Of a stretch of 64,000 nt of DNA, positions 26,598-35,406 are shown piece by piece. The translations under genes were made by a program, and so were the position numbers. The notes below the pieces were generated by a model. The model was given only the letters and a program-made list of their open reading frames with translations. It ran no database searches and was not told the origin of the DNA. The DNA is from Ignavibacteria bacterium UBA7675 (GTDB taxonomy: Bacteria > Bacteroidota > Ignavibacteria > Kapaibacteriales > UB7675): positions 97,739 to 161,738 of the forward strand of contig DLHF01000046.1 in assembly GCA_002483085.1 (NCBI GenBank), read 5' to 3'. Within the stretch, counting starts at the first letter, position 1, and every line of letters begins with the position of its first letter.

Positions 26598-29138
26598 CTA
26601 CTCACTCCGCAGCGCAATGGCAGACGATGTTCGCGCCATTTTCCACGCGGGATACGCACCAGCAAGAAGCGCTGCCACCACTGCCAGCACAACGGCTTGC
26701 AGCGGAATACCAAGCGTAGGCACAAACTCAAGCGTCCAGCCAAACGACCGGCGATTGATAACATAGATAAGCACAACCGAGAGAATAAAGCCTACAGGCA
26801 GAGCGAACACCCCTGCCATCAGCCCCATCAGACCCGTTTGTGTTGTGACAAGTTGCCACACCTGAAAAGGCGTCATACCTGTGGCCCGCAATACACCGAT
26901 CTCGCGCGCACGCTCAAGCTGCAATGCCATCAGGCTGCTGAGCACGCCCACGAACGCCACAACAATAGTGAGCAAGCGCAGCACTGATGTAATAGCAAAG
27001 GTGCGGTCGAACACTTCGAGCGAGGTTTCCCGCAGCACGCGGTTAGAGCGAATGAGCAGTGAGTTGTCGGCTCCGGCAGCCATGCGCAGAGCGGCGATGA
27101 GCTCGTCTACATTCACACCGCTTTCGGCAAATAAGCTCATGCCAGTAACATCGGTGTTATTCCAGTAGCGGCTATGCAATTCGGAGCTAAACAGCACAGC
27201 GCCGATATCGGTAGAAAAATCCTTGTACACGGCTGCTACAAGGAACGCCGAGTTACCGCGATCGGTGTGCAGCCGCAATGTATCGCCTGCTCCTATGCCA
27301 AAACGCCAAGCGAATGGTTCGGAGACAAATATTGCCTGCCCGCTGTGGAATCGCTGCCACGGTTCCGACAATTGTTCTTTGAGCCTGTACCCCTGTTCTA
27401 CGCGCTTGCCCACACGCGCTGCTACCAGCCTATACGGGCGATCCCCATAGTGCGAAAGCGACACTTTGATAGAATTCACCTCTGCAATACCGGGCACTGA
27501 AACGAGCCTCTGCACAAGCGCAGGCGAAAGAGTAATACTGTTGGAATAAACAGCAAGACTCGGCTGCGAAATATAGACATCGGCTGCGAGCTGCATCTCT
27601 AACCAGTGAGCTACAGTATAGCGAAAGCTATCGACCATGAGTCCGATGCCAATTGTAGCGCTAATGGCAATCATCAGAGCTGCCACAGCAACAGAAGTAC
27701 GACCGAGCGACGCAGAAATACCACGCGCTGCCATGCGGCCAATACTACCGAGTACAGCTCCACAAGGCTTTGCCAAAACAACCGAGCCCCATATCGTAAG
27801 CAAGGGAACATTCAGCGTACAGCCGAGCAAAATGAACAGCAAGCCGGTATAGCTTATGACCATGACTCCGCCAACAAAGAGGAGTAATGTGCCAATGGCC
27901 AGCAAACCGCAGCCCACCACTGCGAGCATAGGAGCGCGGCTTCGCAATGCTGTTTCCATCGCCGACCGGCTAAACACCGAGCGGGGCGATGAGCGCGTAG
28001 CTTCGCGTGCAGGAGCGAGTGCGGCGAGTATCGAAGCCCCAATGCCGAGGAGAATGCCCTTGCCAAGCACCAATGGATCGAGTGCGATGTCGCGTACTGA
28101 AACTACATAGTACAAATCGTTGATCGTCCGGGTGACAAGCACAAGCAGCACACGCCCAAGTGCTACTCCAAGCACACAGCCTATCAGCGTTCCCACGCCT
28201 CCAATGGCTGTAGCTTCGCCGAGCACAAGACGGAAAATTTCGCTACGCGTAACGCCCACAGCCCGCAGCCTGCCAATGTAAGGCCGCCGCTGTACAACCG
28301 AGAACGTCATCGTGTTGTAAATCAGAAACATACCCACAATAAGCGCAAGCAGACTGAGCGCTGCTAGGTTGACACTAAACGCACTTGTCATTCCTGCTAT
28401 ACCAGCCGAGCGCGTTGCCGGGCGCACAATTTCCATACCTGCTGGCAATGCTTTGCGAAGGCGGTCGAGTGCAGCAGTGTCTGCATCGGAAAAAAAAAGA
28501 TCAATCCCGCTGAGCATATCGGGCTTGCCGAGAACATCCTGTACGCCGGATATATCCATGACGATAAGGCTTTCCATCGCGCGAGCAATGCGCTCGTCGG
28601 CAGGCTCCACAAGCTGAGCTATCACAACTGATGCGCGACGACCACCAAGAGTAAGCACCAAGGAATCGCCAATGCCCAAACCAAGGGAACGCGCCAAAGG
28701 CGCCGAGAGAATGGCAGCGCGACGCTGTGCCAGAAGCATAGTCGGCGGCCCAGATGTACTGCGGGCATTTTGCAAAAAGGATCGGAAAGGCGCTTCGGCA
28801 AAAGGGTCGATGCCGAGCAGGCGAAAGGAACGCCCCGGAGCGCGGGAAACATCGACAAATTCTTCGAGCACTGGCGCGCTTCGGCTAATGCCTTCCTGCA
28901 CGCGCACAATCCGATACACACTGTCGCTGAATAGCGGCGAACTTCCCTGAATGCGATGTGTGGCTCGGCCTGTAAGAGTCTCTGCTGATAGGTCGAAGGC
29001 CTTGCGCGCACTGCTCGCGGCTATATCAATCGATACTACCACAGCCACACCGAGCGCAACACCGAGAATAGCGAGCCCGAGCTGCCAAGGATGGCGTAGC
29101 ATATAGCGCAAGCTGGAACGCAGCAGCAACTGGCTCAT
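26598..29138 (-). CDS. ABC transporter permease, FtsX/MacB type, double-length
   Basis: An 846-aa membrane protein with an N-terminal helix (QLGLAILGVALGVAVVVSID), a periplasmic domain, a three-helix FtsX domain (about 265-400), a central pair of helices (about 410-460), a second signal-like helix (VAALMIAISATIGIGLMVD), a second periplasmic domain, and a C-terminal FtsX domain with VVAFVGVLSSLMALQLERAREIGVLRATG. This equals two MacB-like permeases joined, as if AttF and AttG were fused. It overlaps the stop of the ATPase gene by 4 bp (ATGA), so the two are translationally coupled. Such systems usually extract or export lipids or lipoproteins across the inner membrane; substrate unknown. Confidence 0.92.
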   Translation of the reverse strand: MSQLLLRSSLRYMLRHPWQLGLAILGVALGVAVVVSIDIAASSARKAFDLSAETLTGRATHRIQGSSPLFSDSVYRIVRVQEGISRSAPVLEEFVDVSRAPGRSFRLLGIDPFAEAPFRSFLQNARSTSGPPTMLLAQRRAAILSAPLARSLGLGIGDSLVLTLGGRRASVVIAQLVEPADERIARAMESLIVMDISGVQDVLGKPDMLSGIDLFFSDADTAALDRLRKALPAGMEIVRPATRSAGIAGMTSAFSVNLAALSLLALIVGMFLIYNTMTFSVVQRRPYIGRLRAVGVTRSEIFRLVLGEATAIGGVGTLIGCVLGVALGRVLLVLVTRTINDLYYVVSVRDIALDPLVLGKGILLGIGASILAALAPAREATRSSPRSVFSRSAMETALRSRAPMLAVVGCGLLAIGTLLLFVGGVMVISYTGLLFILLGCTLNVPLLTIWGSVVLAKPCGAVLGSIGRMAARGISASLGRTSVAVAALMIAISATIGIGLMVDSFRYTVAHWLEMQLAADVYISQPSLAVYSNSITLSPALVQRLVSVPGIAEVNSIKVSLSHYGDRPYRLVAARVGKRVEQGYRLKEQLSEPWQRFHSGQAIFVSEPFAWRFGIGAGDTLRLHTDRGNSAFLVAAVYKDFSTDIGAVLFSSELHSRYWNNTDVTGMSLFAESGVNVDELIAALRMAAGADNSLLIRSNRVLRETSLEVFDRTFAITSVLRLLTIVVAFVGVLSSLMALQLERAREIGVLRATGMTPFQVWQLVTTQTGLMGLMAGVFALPVGFILSVVLIYVINRRSFGWTLEFVPTLGIPLQAVVLAVVAALLAGAYPAWKMARTSSAIALRSE

Positions 29139-29827
29139 GGCATTTCCTCACGCCTCACTTCCACAAGCTGCCCGTCGCGCATAGTTACTACCCGGTCGGC
29201 GATATCGAGAACATCGCGGCTGTGCGTGGCTATGACCATTGTGCGCCCGCGCTGCCGCACAAGCCTGTCGAGCAGAGCTAATACCTGGCGCCCGGTGTCG
29301 TAGTCGAGATTCCCAGTCGGTTCGTCGGCGAGAATAAGCCAAGGGTCGTGAACAAGTGCACGGGCAAGAGCTACGCGCTGTTGCTCTCCCCCCGATAAGC
29401 GGTCGGGAAAGCTATTGGCACGCTCGCGCAGGCCAATGTCGTCCAGCAATGTCAGCACACGGTCGCGCTCGCCACCGCGCTCATTGAGCTCAAGCGGCAG
29501 AAGAACATTCTCTTCTACTGTAAGCGTGGGAATAAGATTGAAAAACTGGAAGACAAAACCGATGTGCTTGCGGCGAAATAATGTGCGGTCGCGCTCCTGC
29601 ATCCCCGCAATATCTTCGCTCTGTACAAGCACTTGGCCGGATGTAGGGGCATCAATACCGCCTACAATATTGAGAAAGGTAGATTTTCCAGAGCCGCTTC
29701 TGCCTATAAGCGCCACAGTCTGCCCCGGAAAAATAGAGATAGTTGCCCTGTCCATTATCGTGCGCTCGCGCTCACCTTCTCGATAACTCTTTGTCACGTT
29801 CAGTAGCTGAATCAAGGGCTGTTCCAT
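29135..29827 (-). CDS. ABC transporter ATP-binding protein, LolD/MacB type
   Basis: A 230-aa ATPase that drives the adjacent FtsX-type permease. Walker A is GRSGSGKST (near residue 42), the signature LSGGEQQRVALARAL, Walker B LILADEPTGNLD, and the switch His is in VIATHSRDV. The LNIVGGIDAPTSG and GFVFQFFNLIPTLTVEENV segments are typical of the LolD/MacB branch. The frame is open to 30022, but the upstream part runs through repeat copy 8 and contains no conserved sequence, so the ATG at 29827 (MEQPLIQLLNVTKSY) is chosen. The 4-bp overlap with the permease start marks an operon of ATPase, permease and lipocalin. Confidence 0.95.
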   Translation of the reverse strand: MEQPLIQLLNVTKSYREGERERTIMDRATISIFPGQTVALIGRSGSGKSTFLNIVGGIDAPTSGQVLVQSEDIAGMQERDRTLFRRKHIGFVFQFFNLIPTLTVEENVLLPLELNERGGERDRVLTLLDDIGLRERANSFPDRLSGGEQQRVALARALVHDPWLILADEPTGNLDYDTGRQVLALLDRLVRQRGRTMVIATHSRDVLDIADRVVTMRDGQLVEVRREEMP

Positions 29828-30000
29828 TCGCGCTCCAGCGTAGTTGGCATAGTTGCACCATGCCAAATTACGAATATGGCAGGAACTGTGTGCCAGAGTT
29901 TTTATAGCAATGATAAAATAGCAGAAGTGGTAGAAGAGCTGAAGAATATCCCGCGTATAATGTGAGATTCGGTCGCTGGCCGGAGCCGCCCTGCGGGACG

Positions 30001-30042
30001 GTTCTTCAGCAGGTCTCCGCACCGCGCAGCACTCGCGCCACG
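30001..30042 (-). repeat. Dispersed intergenic repeat, copy 8 (partial module B)
   Basis: Inverted module B: GTCTCCGCACCGCGCAGCAC then CGCGCCACG. A weak continuation GATTCGGTCGCTGGCCGG lies at 29966-29983. It lies upstream of the ABC operon. Confidence 0.7.
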
Positions 30043-30192
30043 TAGCTGTACAACCCGCCTTCGCGCATTCTTACTGAACTGCGATCTCGTCTTTTTATAT
30101 GAGGAATGATGTGCAGGCGAGGTAGTCGGCAAGCGCCACAAGATGAGCATTGATTCGGTCTCTGCTCGCGCTTTCACTCCCACCACACATAC

Positions 30193-30239
30193 AAAAAAAT
30201 GCGGTTGCCAACCCACTATTACTATTGAGGCAACCGCAT
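30193..30239 (-). terminator. Strong minus-strand terminator
   Basis: Perfect 11-bp stem ATGCGGTTGCC/GGCAACCGCAT with a 19-nt loop, followed on the minus strand by TTTTTT and GT. It lies about 185 bp after the stop of the VIT-VWA gene. Confidence 0.92.
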
Positions 30240-30421
30240 ATATGGTCTGTACAGCGTGAAGGGACAACGCGACACCGAGGTCAGCGGACTGTGGGACAGT
30301 GTGATGTGCCGGTAGGAGCCGCATTGCCGTAAACTTCACTTGGGGAGTACACAAGTAACACTTCATCGGGCCCAGAGTTACATGTACGTGCGTACTCCCC
30401 GCGTTTACAACAAGAAAAACA
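30240..30421 (-). ncRNA. Possible structured RNA or structured 3' UTR
   Basis: The minus strand downstream of the VIT-VWA stop can fold into a long interrupted hairpin. GTAAAC plus GGGGAGTAC near 30390-30410 pair with GTACTCCCC plus GTTTAC near 30327-30343, with a smaller inner GTAAC/GTTAC pair. The transcript then reaches the terminator at 30193-30239. No known RNA family is recognised. It could equally be a protective 3' UTR of the upstream gene. Confidence 0.35.
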
Positions 30422-33094
30422 TTACCAGCCGAATGCATAGCGTGCTTGTAAACCCGCTTGAAGAGTCGATATTTTCCAACCCGATTCATCGCGCATCGGC
30501 GTAAGCGGGTAGCCGAACAACACATAGGGAACAATCAGCCATTTGCGGATAGACATTTCGTAATGCAGCCCGGCGCGAAGCGCAAACTGCAAGCGATTGA
30601 GCCCATCGATATCGCGCTCTGCATACATAGCTGTGCGAAGATCATCACTGAATGTTATCCCCTGCTGCGCTGCACCTTCGCTGTTGGCAAAGAGCAGTGG
30701 AGCATCGGCAGCAAGCGTTAACGTCTGGCGTTCGGTGCCGCTGAGCACGAGTCCCATCGACGGCCCCACAACCACGCCAAGGTGCGTTCGGCCTATCATG
30801 TGCTTATACCAAACATCAAGCGAAAGCATCGAAAGCGATACGTCCTTCTCGTACACAGCGCTGGCCAACTCGGATGTGGTGCTACCGAAGTCTATAGGCG
30901 CTATCACCTGTTTAGTGAACATCACTGGAAGCGAAGTAAACGACACGCCGAGAAGCACCGATGAGCGCGAATCTTTAGGTCTACCCAACAAATATTCGAG
31001 CTGTAGTCCTGCCGCTACTCCCGTTTTCGACACAGCTTCGAGGTCGCGCACTTCAAGCGATCCCAAAGCAGCCGCTTCATCCGCACCCCGCACATACGTG
31101 AACACCGCCGATACAACTGGCCCTGCGTACAGGTGCGGAGGCTTGCTCGCAGGCTCAAGCGGGTTGCCTAAATCCATGCCATCCCCCCCGCCATAAGTAG
31201 ACGGCGAGCTCAAAAACGAACCACTTCCTACTGCCCCATTCGCCATACCCTTCGGCAATGCCAACGGCTGGGAAATACGAACAGCATCACCCGAGGCATT
31301 CACGGCTTCGTCGTCAACACCGACAAACGATGTATAGGAAGTGAGAAGATTGTAGTGCAAACCGAGTTCAGTAATCTCTTTTTTTGCATCCCGCCCTACA
31401 GAAGTATAATCGCCGAGCACAGCGATTTGCTCACGTGCCCACAAATACTTCAGCGCTGCGTTGCGGCTATCGGGCTGTACAGCGCCTACATCCTGCACAA
31501 GCGTGTATGCTCCCGAACCCGACTGCCCCTCTACTGTGATAGCACCTGCTTTTGAGCCTTTCCATTTTCCAAATACAACAACCGGGCGCTCTGCAAACAC
31601 ATCAGGGCAAGCAGAGGGCACAACCTCGTACACATCAAACTTATCGAAGTCGATTTTAATATCCGTAAGCACCGGAGAAGCGATATACTTCCGCAGCCGC
31701 TGGGCTGTAATATGCGCCTCCTTTTCGTTCATCGCGACAAAAGCCTCACCTCTTCCTGCCCGCGCCATTCCTTCGATGAGAAACCTGTTGACACTCTTGC
31801 CAATCCCAAAGGAAAATACATTGGCATTATTGAGATGATTGCGAATCAAGTCAAACGCCTCGGCTTCTACGGTAATGTAGCCATCGGTAGCTATCACAAC
31901 AGTACGCGAGCAGCCTTCGGCGCGCGGTAAACCAACAACCCGCTGCAGAGCAGGCAAGAGCTCGGTTCCGCCACTACCCTCGTAGCTCATCAACCAGGCT
32001 TTAGCATAGGTGATATTTTCCTTGGTGGCTGGTAGTGATCGCTCTGCAAGCACAGAAGTTGCACCAGCAAAATAGACGACATTGAACTGATCGGTCGGGC
32101 GCAAGCCGTCGAGCACGTCGCAAATGAGTGCCTTCGATACATCGAGCGGAAACCCATACATAGAGCCCGATACATCGATAATAAACACATACTCGCGTGG
32201 TGGAATTTGCTGCGGCTTTATGTAGTGGGGTGGTTGCGCCATGTAGAGAAAATACTTTTCGTTGCCTTCTTCGTACAGCAGTAGGCCGTTGGCAATAGTA
32301 TCACCGCTCAGGCGATAGGAAATCACAACGTCGCGGTTGGTGTCGTACTGCTGGGATTGGTCGAGCACAAGATCAGCTTCCGATGGTGTCGGACGCGAAA
32401 TGGTAAAGTGGTGGGTGGAACTAGAAACATCGTGCAGCGCAATGCCTGCGGCAATATGAACCGAAAGCGAGAATGTGGCAGTGGGAAGCACTCCGGCTTC
32501 AAGATGAGTAGAGGACGCCCAGGACGATGAGGATGACAACTCGTTGTTAGCACCTGACTGATAGCGCGGCCCGACAACTGTGGGATACACAAACCGATAC
32601 ACAGCTTCGGTGGGAATGATTAATTCCGTATAGCGCAGTTCAACCTCAACAGTATCACCGGGCATAATATTAGCAACATACATCTGAAAAACATTCGGTC
32701 GCTGCTGTTCTAAAAGCGAGGCTCTCTTCCCTTCGCTGCGTGCCTTCTCATAGGTTTCTTGCGCCTGTACGCGCTCCTGAACAACAGCTTTGATGAGCTT
32801 TCGGCCAACCTTCATTGTCATGCCGTAGACCGCTGCCCGCGTAGAAGCGGGGAATACATAGTCTGCTTCGATGGGCGTCTGTCCTTCGTTTGTGTACACC
32901 TGCACCACAACCACATCTGCGATAACACCAGCGATATGGACGTCCGTCTTTGTCGCCTTGAGCGGAAACCGCTCCGTACCATTACCATACACATTAAAGT
33001 AGGGAGACAGCGTCTTGTCGTCCTCTGCGGCTTTTAGTGGAGCAACCGCCAAACCAATCATCAATGCACAAAGCCAAAAGGTAGGTGTGTACAT
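30422..33094 (-). CDS. VIT-VWA protein with C-terminal outer-membrane barrel
   Basis: An 890-aa exported protein; ATG at 33094 with a GGAGG ribosome site, signal peptide MYTPTFWLCALMIGLAVAPL (then KAAED). A VIT domain follows (about 30-180; YVFPASTRAAVYGMTMKVG and ERVQAQETYEKARSEGKRAS are typical of inter-alpha-trypsin-inhibitor-like proteins). Then comes a von Willebrand A domain (about 300-480) with MIDAS DVSGSMYG, a downstream Thr and a later Asp. From about 690 to the end the sequence alternates like beta strands and ends in LQARYAFGW with a terminal aromatic, as in outer-membrane barrels. VIT-VWA proteins bind ligands through a metal site; joining one to a membrane barrel is unusual. The ligand is unknown. 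Confidence 0.85.
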   Translation of the reverse strand: MYTPTFWLCALMIGLAVAPLKAAEDDKTLSPYFNVYGNGTERFPLKATKTDVHIAGVIADVVVVQVYTNEGQTPIEADYVFPASTRAAVYGMTMKVGRKLIKAVVQERVQAQETYEKARSEGKRASLLEQQRPNVFQMYVANIMPGDTVEVELRYTELIIPTEAVYRFVYPTVVGPRYQSGANNELSSSSSWASSTHLEAGVLPTATFSLSVHIAAGIALHDVSSSTHHFTISRPTPSEADLVLDQSQQYDTNRDVVISYRLSGDTIANGLLLYEEGNEKYFLYMAQPPHYIKPQQIPPREYVFIIDVSGSMYGFPLDVSKALICDVLDGLRPTDQFNVVYFAGATSVLAERSLPATKENITYAKAWLMSYEGSGGTELLPALQRVVGLPRAEGCSRTVVIATDGYITVEAEAFDLIRNHLNNANVFSFGIGKSVNRFLIEGMARAGRGEAFVAMNEKEAHITAQRLRKYIASPVLTDIKIDFDKFDVYEVVPSACPDVFAERPVVVFGKWKGSKAGAITVEGQSGSGAYTLVQDVGAVQPDSRNAALKYLWAREQIAVLGDYTSVGRDAKKEITELGLHYNLLTSYTSFVGVDDEAVNASGDAVRISQPLALPKGMANGAVGSGSFLSSPSTYGGGDGMDLGNPLEPASKPPHLYAGPVVSAVFTYVRGADEAAALGSLEVRDLEAVSKTGVAAGLQLEYLLGRPKDSRSSVLLGVSFTSLPVMFTKQVIAPIDFGSTTSELASAVYEKDVSLSMLSLDVWYKHMIGRTHLGVVVGPSMGLVLSGTERQTLTLAADAPLLFANSEGAAQQGITFSDDLRTAMYAERDIDGLNRLQFALRAGLHYEMSIRKWLIVPYVLFGYPLTPMRDESGWKISTLQAGLQARYAFGW

Positions 33095-33214
33095 GGGGAA
33101 ACCTCCGGCACTAGACTGAGACACTCGTGGATATGCAATGAACAACACAACTTTTCCAACATCGTTGCACAAGTGATCGTTTTTTGCCCTACATCGCCTT
33201 TGCCCGATATTTGT

Positions 33215-33290
33215 GCGCTTCGGTCTTCGACTAGAGGCGCCCTAACGGGGCGCCTCTACGGTGCTTCTCCGCACCGCGCTGACGTCCGCG
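33215..33290 (-). repeat. Dispersed intergenic repeat, copy 9 (module B with internal hairpin)
   Basis: GCGCTTCGGTCTTCG (33215-33229) and CTCCGCACCGCGCTGACGTC (from 33268) flank a perfect 10-bp hairpin, AGAGGCGCCC/GGGCGCCTCT (33233-33257, 5-nt loop), that replaces the usual middle of module B. Confidence 0.75.
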
Positions 33291-33428
33291 CATCATTCCG
33301 ATGATAACTTCCATCCGCCTCGTGGTTGCTCGCCCTCCTTCGCTTCTCTCGTTCCGCAAAAAAATTGTTCAGTGACGCCGCTTGAGGCGTTACAGGCTGA
33401 AAACCGAAACGCAAAAAATTCCCGGCGT

Positions 33429-33459
33429 TTTGTTTGCTGCACTGCACACTCTATTTTTG
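33429..33459 (+). promoter_or_regulatory. rarA promoter, exact Bacteroidota consensus
   Basis: TTTG (33429-33432), 19 nt, then TATTTTTG (33452-33459): both boxes and the spacing match TTTG-N19-TAnnTTTG. It lies 40 bp before the ATG at 33499 and shows that the longer frame from 33382 starts upstream of the transcript. Confidence 0.75.
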
Positions 33460-33498
33460 CAGAGTTGTGAAGCAGCTACGCGCCATTATTTCGACTCT

Positions 33499-34836
33499 AT
33501 GGATACATTATTTTCAGCCGACGAGCCAGCAGGTTCGTCGATCCTTCCTCCGCTTGCCGACCGCATACGCCCATCGTCGCTGGGCGACGTTGTGGGGCAA
33601 GAGCACCTGCTCGGCGAGGGCGGGCCGCTTCGCAGTTTTTTTGATTCAGGAATTTTTCCTTCGATTATTCTCTGGGGTCCGCCGGGCGTTGGCAAAACAA
33701 CGATAGCGCTGCTTATTGCGCGGCGTGCGGGCTACCACTTTGTGCGCATATCGGCAGTAGAAGCGGGCGTAAAAGAAGTGCGGTCAATTATCGAAGAAGC
33801 AAAGCGCCTGCAACAGCGCAGCAAGCGCACACTGCTGTTCATCGACGAGATACACCGGTTCAACAAATCGCAGCAGGATGCGCTGCTGCACGCCGTAGAA
33901 ACAGGCATTATCACGCTGATCGGCGCTACAACCGAGAACCCGTCGTTCGAGGTCAACGCCGCTCTTCTGAGCCGCTGTCGGGTGTACCATCTTCAATCGC
34001 TGAGCGACGAGCACATCCGGGCGATTATCGAACACACAATGAGCACCGACGACGCACTCCAAAAGCAGCATCTTGTCGTTGCCGATTGGGATGTGCTGCT
34101 TACTATTGCCGGAGGTGATGCGCGCACGGCTCTGAACGCCCTCGAACTCGCAGCTTCTACGGCACTGCCCGACCCACAGGGCAGGCGCATTATTACACGC
34201 GATGTATTAGAGCGAGCGCTTCAGCAGAAAACTGTGCAGTACGACAAAAAGGGAGAATCGCACTACGACACAATTTCGGCTTTCATCAAGTCCATGCGCG
34301 GTTCCGACCCCGATGCTGCTTTGCTCTGGCTTGCTAAAATGGTAGAGGCTGGCGAAGATGCGAGATTTATAGCGCGGCGCATGGTGATCTTTGCAAGCGA
34401 AGATATCGGCAATGCCGATCCATTTGCGCTCGCGCTTGCAGTGTCGGTGTTCCAGGCAGTAGACATGATTGGCATGCCTGAAGCAGGGATTAATCTCGCA
34501 CAGGGTGTCACCTACCTGGCTTCAGCGCCAAAGTCCAATGCATCGTATGTGGGGCTCAACAACGCACGAGCTGAGTTCGGCAAACGTTCCAGCGCAGTGG
34601 TTCCCCTCCATCTGCGTAATGCGCCGACAAAACTGATGAAAAAAGAGGGTTATGGTGCGGAATACAAATACCCACACGACTTCGATCAGCACTTTGTGCG
34701 CGAGCATTATTTTCCCGAGGACATGGCACCTAAAAAATTCTACAATCCCGGCAACTTCGGTCGCGAAAAGTCGTTTCAGGAGCGGCTGCGCGTGCTGTGG
34801 CCTGGTAGGTACGACGACAGCGAACCTGTTCAATAG
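33499..34836 (+). CDS. rarA: Replication-associated recombination ATPase RarA (MgsA)
   Basis: AAA+ ATPase of 445 aa of the RarA/MgsA/WRNIP1 family, which acts at stalled replication forks with SSB. Walker A GPPGVGKTT at about 60-68, Walker B LLFIDEIHRFNKSQQDAL, sensor 1 IGATTENPSFEVN, and the C-terminal tetramerisation part with AEFGKRSSAVVPLHLRNAPT and GAEYKYPHDF. The start at 33499 follows from the promoter; the open frame upstream to 33382 has no conserved sequence. Expected to act with recA-dependent repair; not adjacent to recA here. Confidence 0.95.
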   Translation: MDTLFSADEPAGSSILPPLADRIRPSSLGDVVGQEHLLGEGGPLRSFFDSGIFPSIILWGPPGVGKTTIALLIARRAGYHFVRISAVEAGVKEVRSIIEEAKRLQQRSKRTLLFIDEIHRFNKSQQDALLHAVETGIITLIGATTENPSFEVNAALLSRCRVYHLQSLSDEHIRAIIEHTMSTDDALQKQHLVVADWDVLLTIAGGDARTALNALELAASTALPDPQGRRIITRDVLERALQQKTVQYDKKGESHYDTISAFIKSMRGSDPDAALLWLAKMVEAGEDARFIARRMVIFASEDIGNADPFALALAVSVFQAVDMIGMPEAGINLAQGVTYLASAPKSNASYVGLNNARAEFGKRSSAVVPLHLRNAPTKLMKKEGYGAEYKYPHDFDQHFVREHYFPEDMAPKKFYNPGNFGREKSFQERLRVLWPGRYDDSEPVQ

Positions 34837-34884
34837 GACAACATCACAATATTTTCCAACAGCACAATAGTACAGTGAGGATTT

Positions 34885-35235
34885 ATGAAAGATGATAGGA
34901 AACAGCCACGCGACCCGCGTGCGGAAATCATTCCGACGATTTGGGGTATCACCGTAGGTATTGTCGCAGTGAGCAGTGTGTTCTCTGGCACGACGGACGC
35001 CGGGCCTGCCGTGTCCGTTCTCGCCATTATAGGCGCTACTGTTAGCTCATGTGTAGTGTGGCTTACCGGGCATAAACCCACGCAGCAAAACAATCCAGAA
35101 CTGGAGCAGGCAGTCGTCCAGCTCAGCCAGCGCGTAGCACAATTAGAGATAGACACCCGCGACATGGAGTTGCGGCATGCGATACAGCAGTCGACCCGGA
35201 CGACTGCACAGCCAACAACACAGCAGCCGGAATAG
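34885..35235 (+). CDS. Small membrane protein, hypothetical
   Basis: A 116-aa protein of unknown family, 48 bp after rarA on the same strand with a GAGG ribosome site. It has a basic N-terminus (MKDDRKQPRDPRAEIIPTIW), two hydrophobic helices (GITVGIVAVSSVFSG and VSVLAIIGATVSSCVVWLTG), then a short coiled coil (ELEQAVVQLSQRVAQLEID) and a Thr/Gln-rich tail. Two membrane passes with the coiled coil on the cytoplasmic side are the simplest model. Function unknown; it may be cotranscribed with rarA. Confidence 0.6.
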   Translation: MKDDRKQPRDPRAEIIPTIWGITVGIVAVSSVFSGTTDAGPAVSVLAIIGATVSSCVVWLTGHKPTQQNNPELEQAVVQLSQRVAQLEIDTRDMELRHAIQQSTRTTAQPTTQQPE

Positions 35236-35406
35236 GGGCCGCGCTGTGCTATCTGCTTGTGGTAAAGGGCTGCACAGCGGGGCACTCATCTGCCCGAAGG
35301 CGGCACTCATATACTCCCTGCTCCAGCGACCGAATCGGGATCTGTCGCTCTCGCTTGCTGGTGCAGAACTTTAGGTATTTTGTCGAAATTCGAGTAGGCA
35401 ATGTTC

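Larger units (their letters stand above)
29828..30421. other. Non-coding region upstream of the ABC operon
   Basis: From right to left on the minus strand it holds a structured segment after the VIT-VWA gene (30327-30421), a terminator (30193-30239), about 150 bp with nothing recognised, repeat copy 8 (30001-30042), and the leader of the ABC operon. No ORF in it is convincing. Confidence 0.5.
33095..33498. other. Divergent gap between VIT-VWA gene and rarA
   Basis: About 400 bp containing repeat copy 9 and the rarA promoter. I see no clear TAnnTTTG element for the leftward gene. Confidence 0.5.

Noticed and set aside
26460..26987. ORFs containing LRGAETK-like peptides, here and at 50339 and 56502
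   Set aside because: These peptides are translations of module B of the dispersed repeat, not genes.
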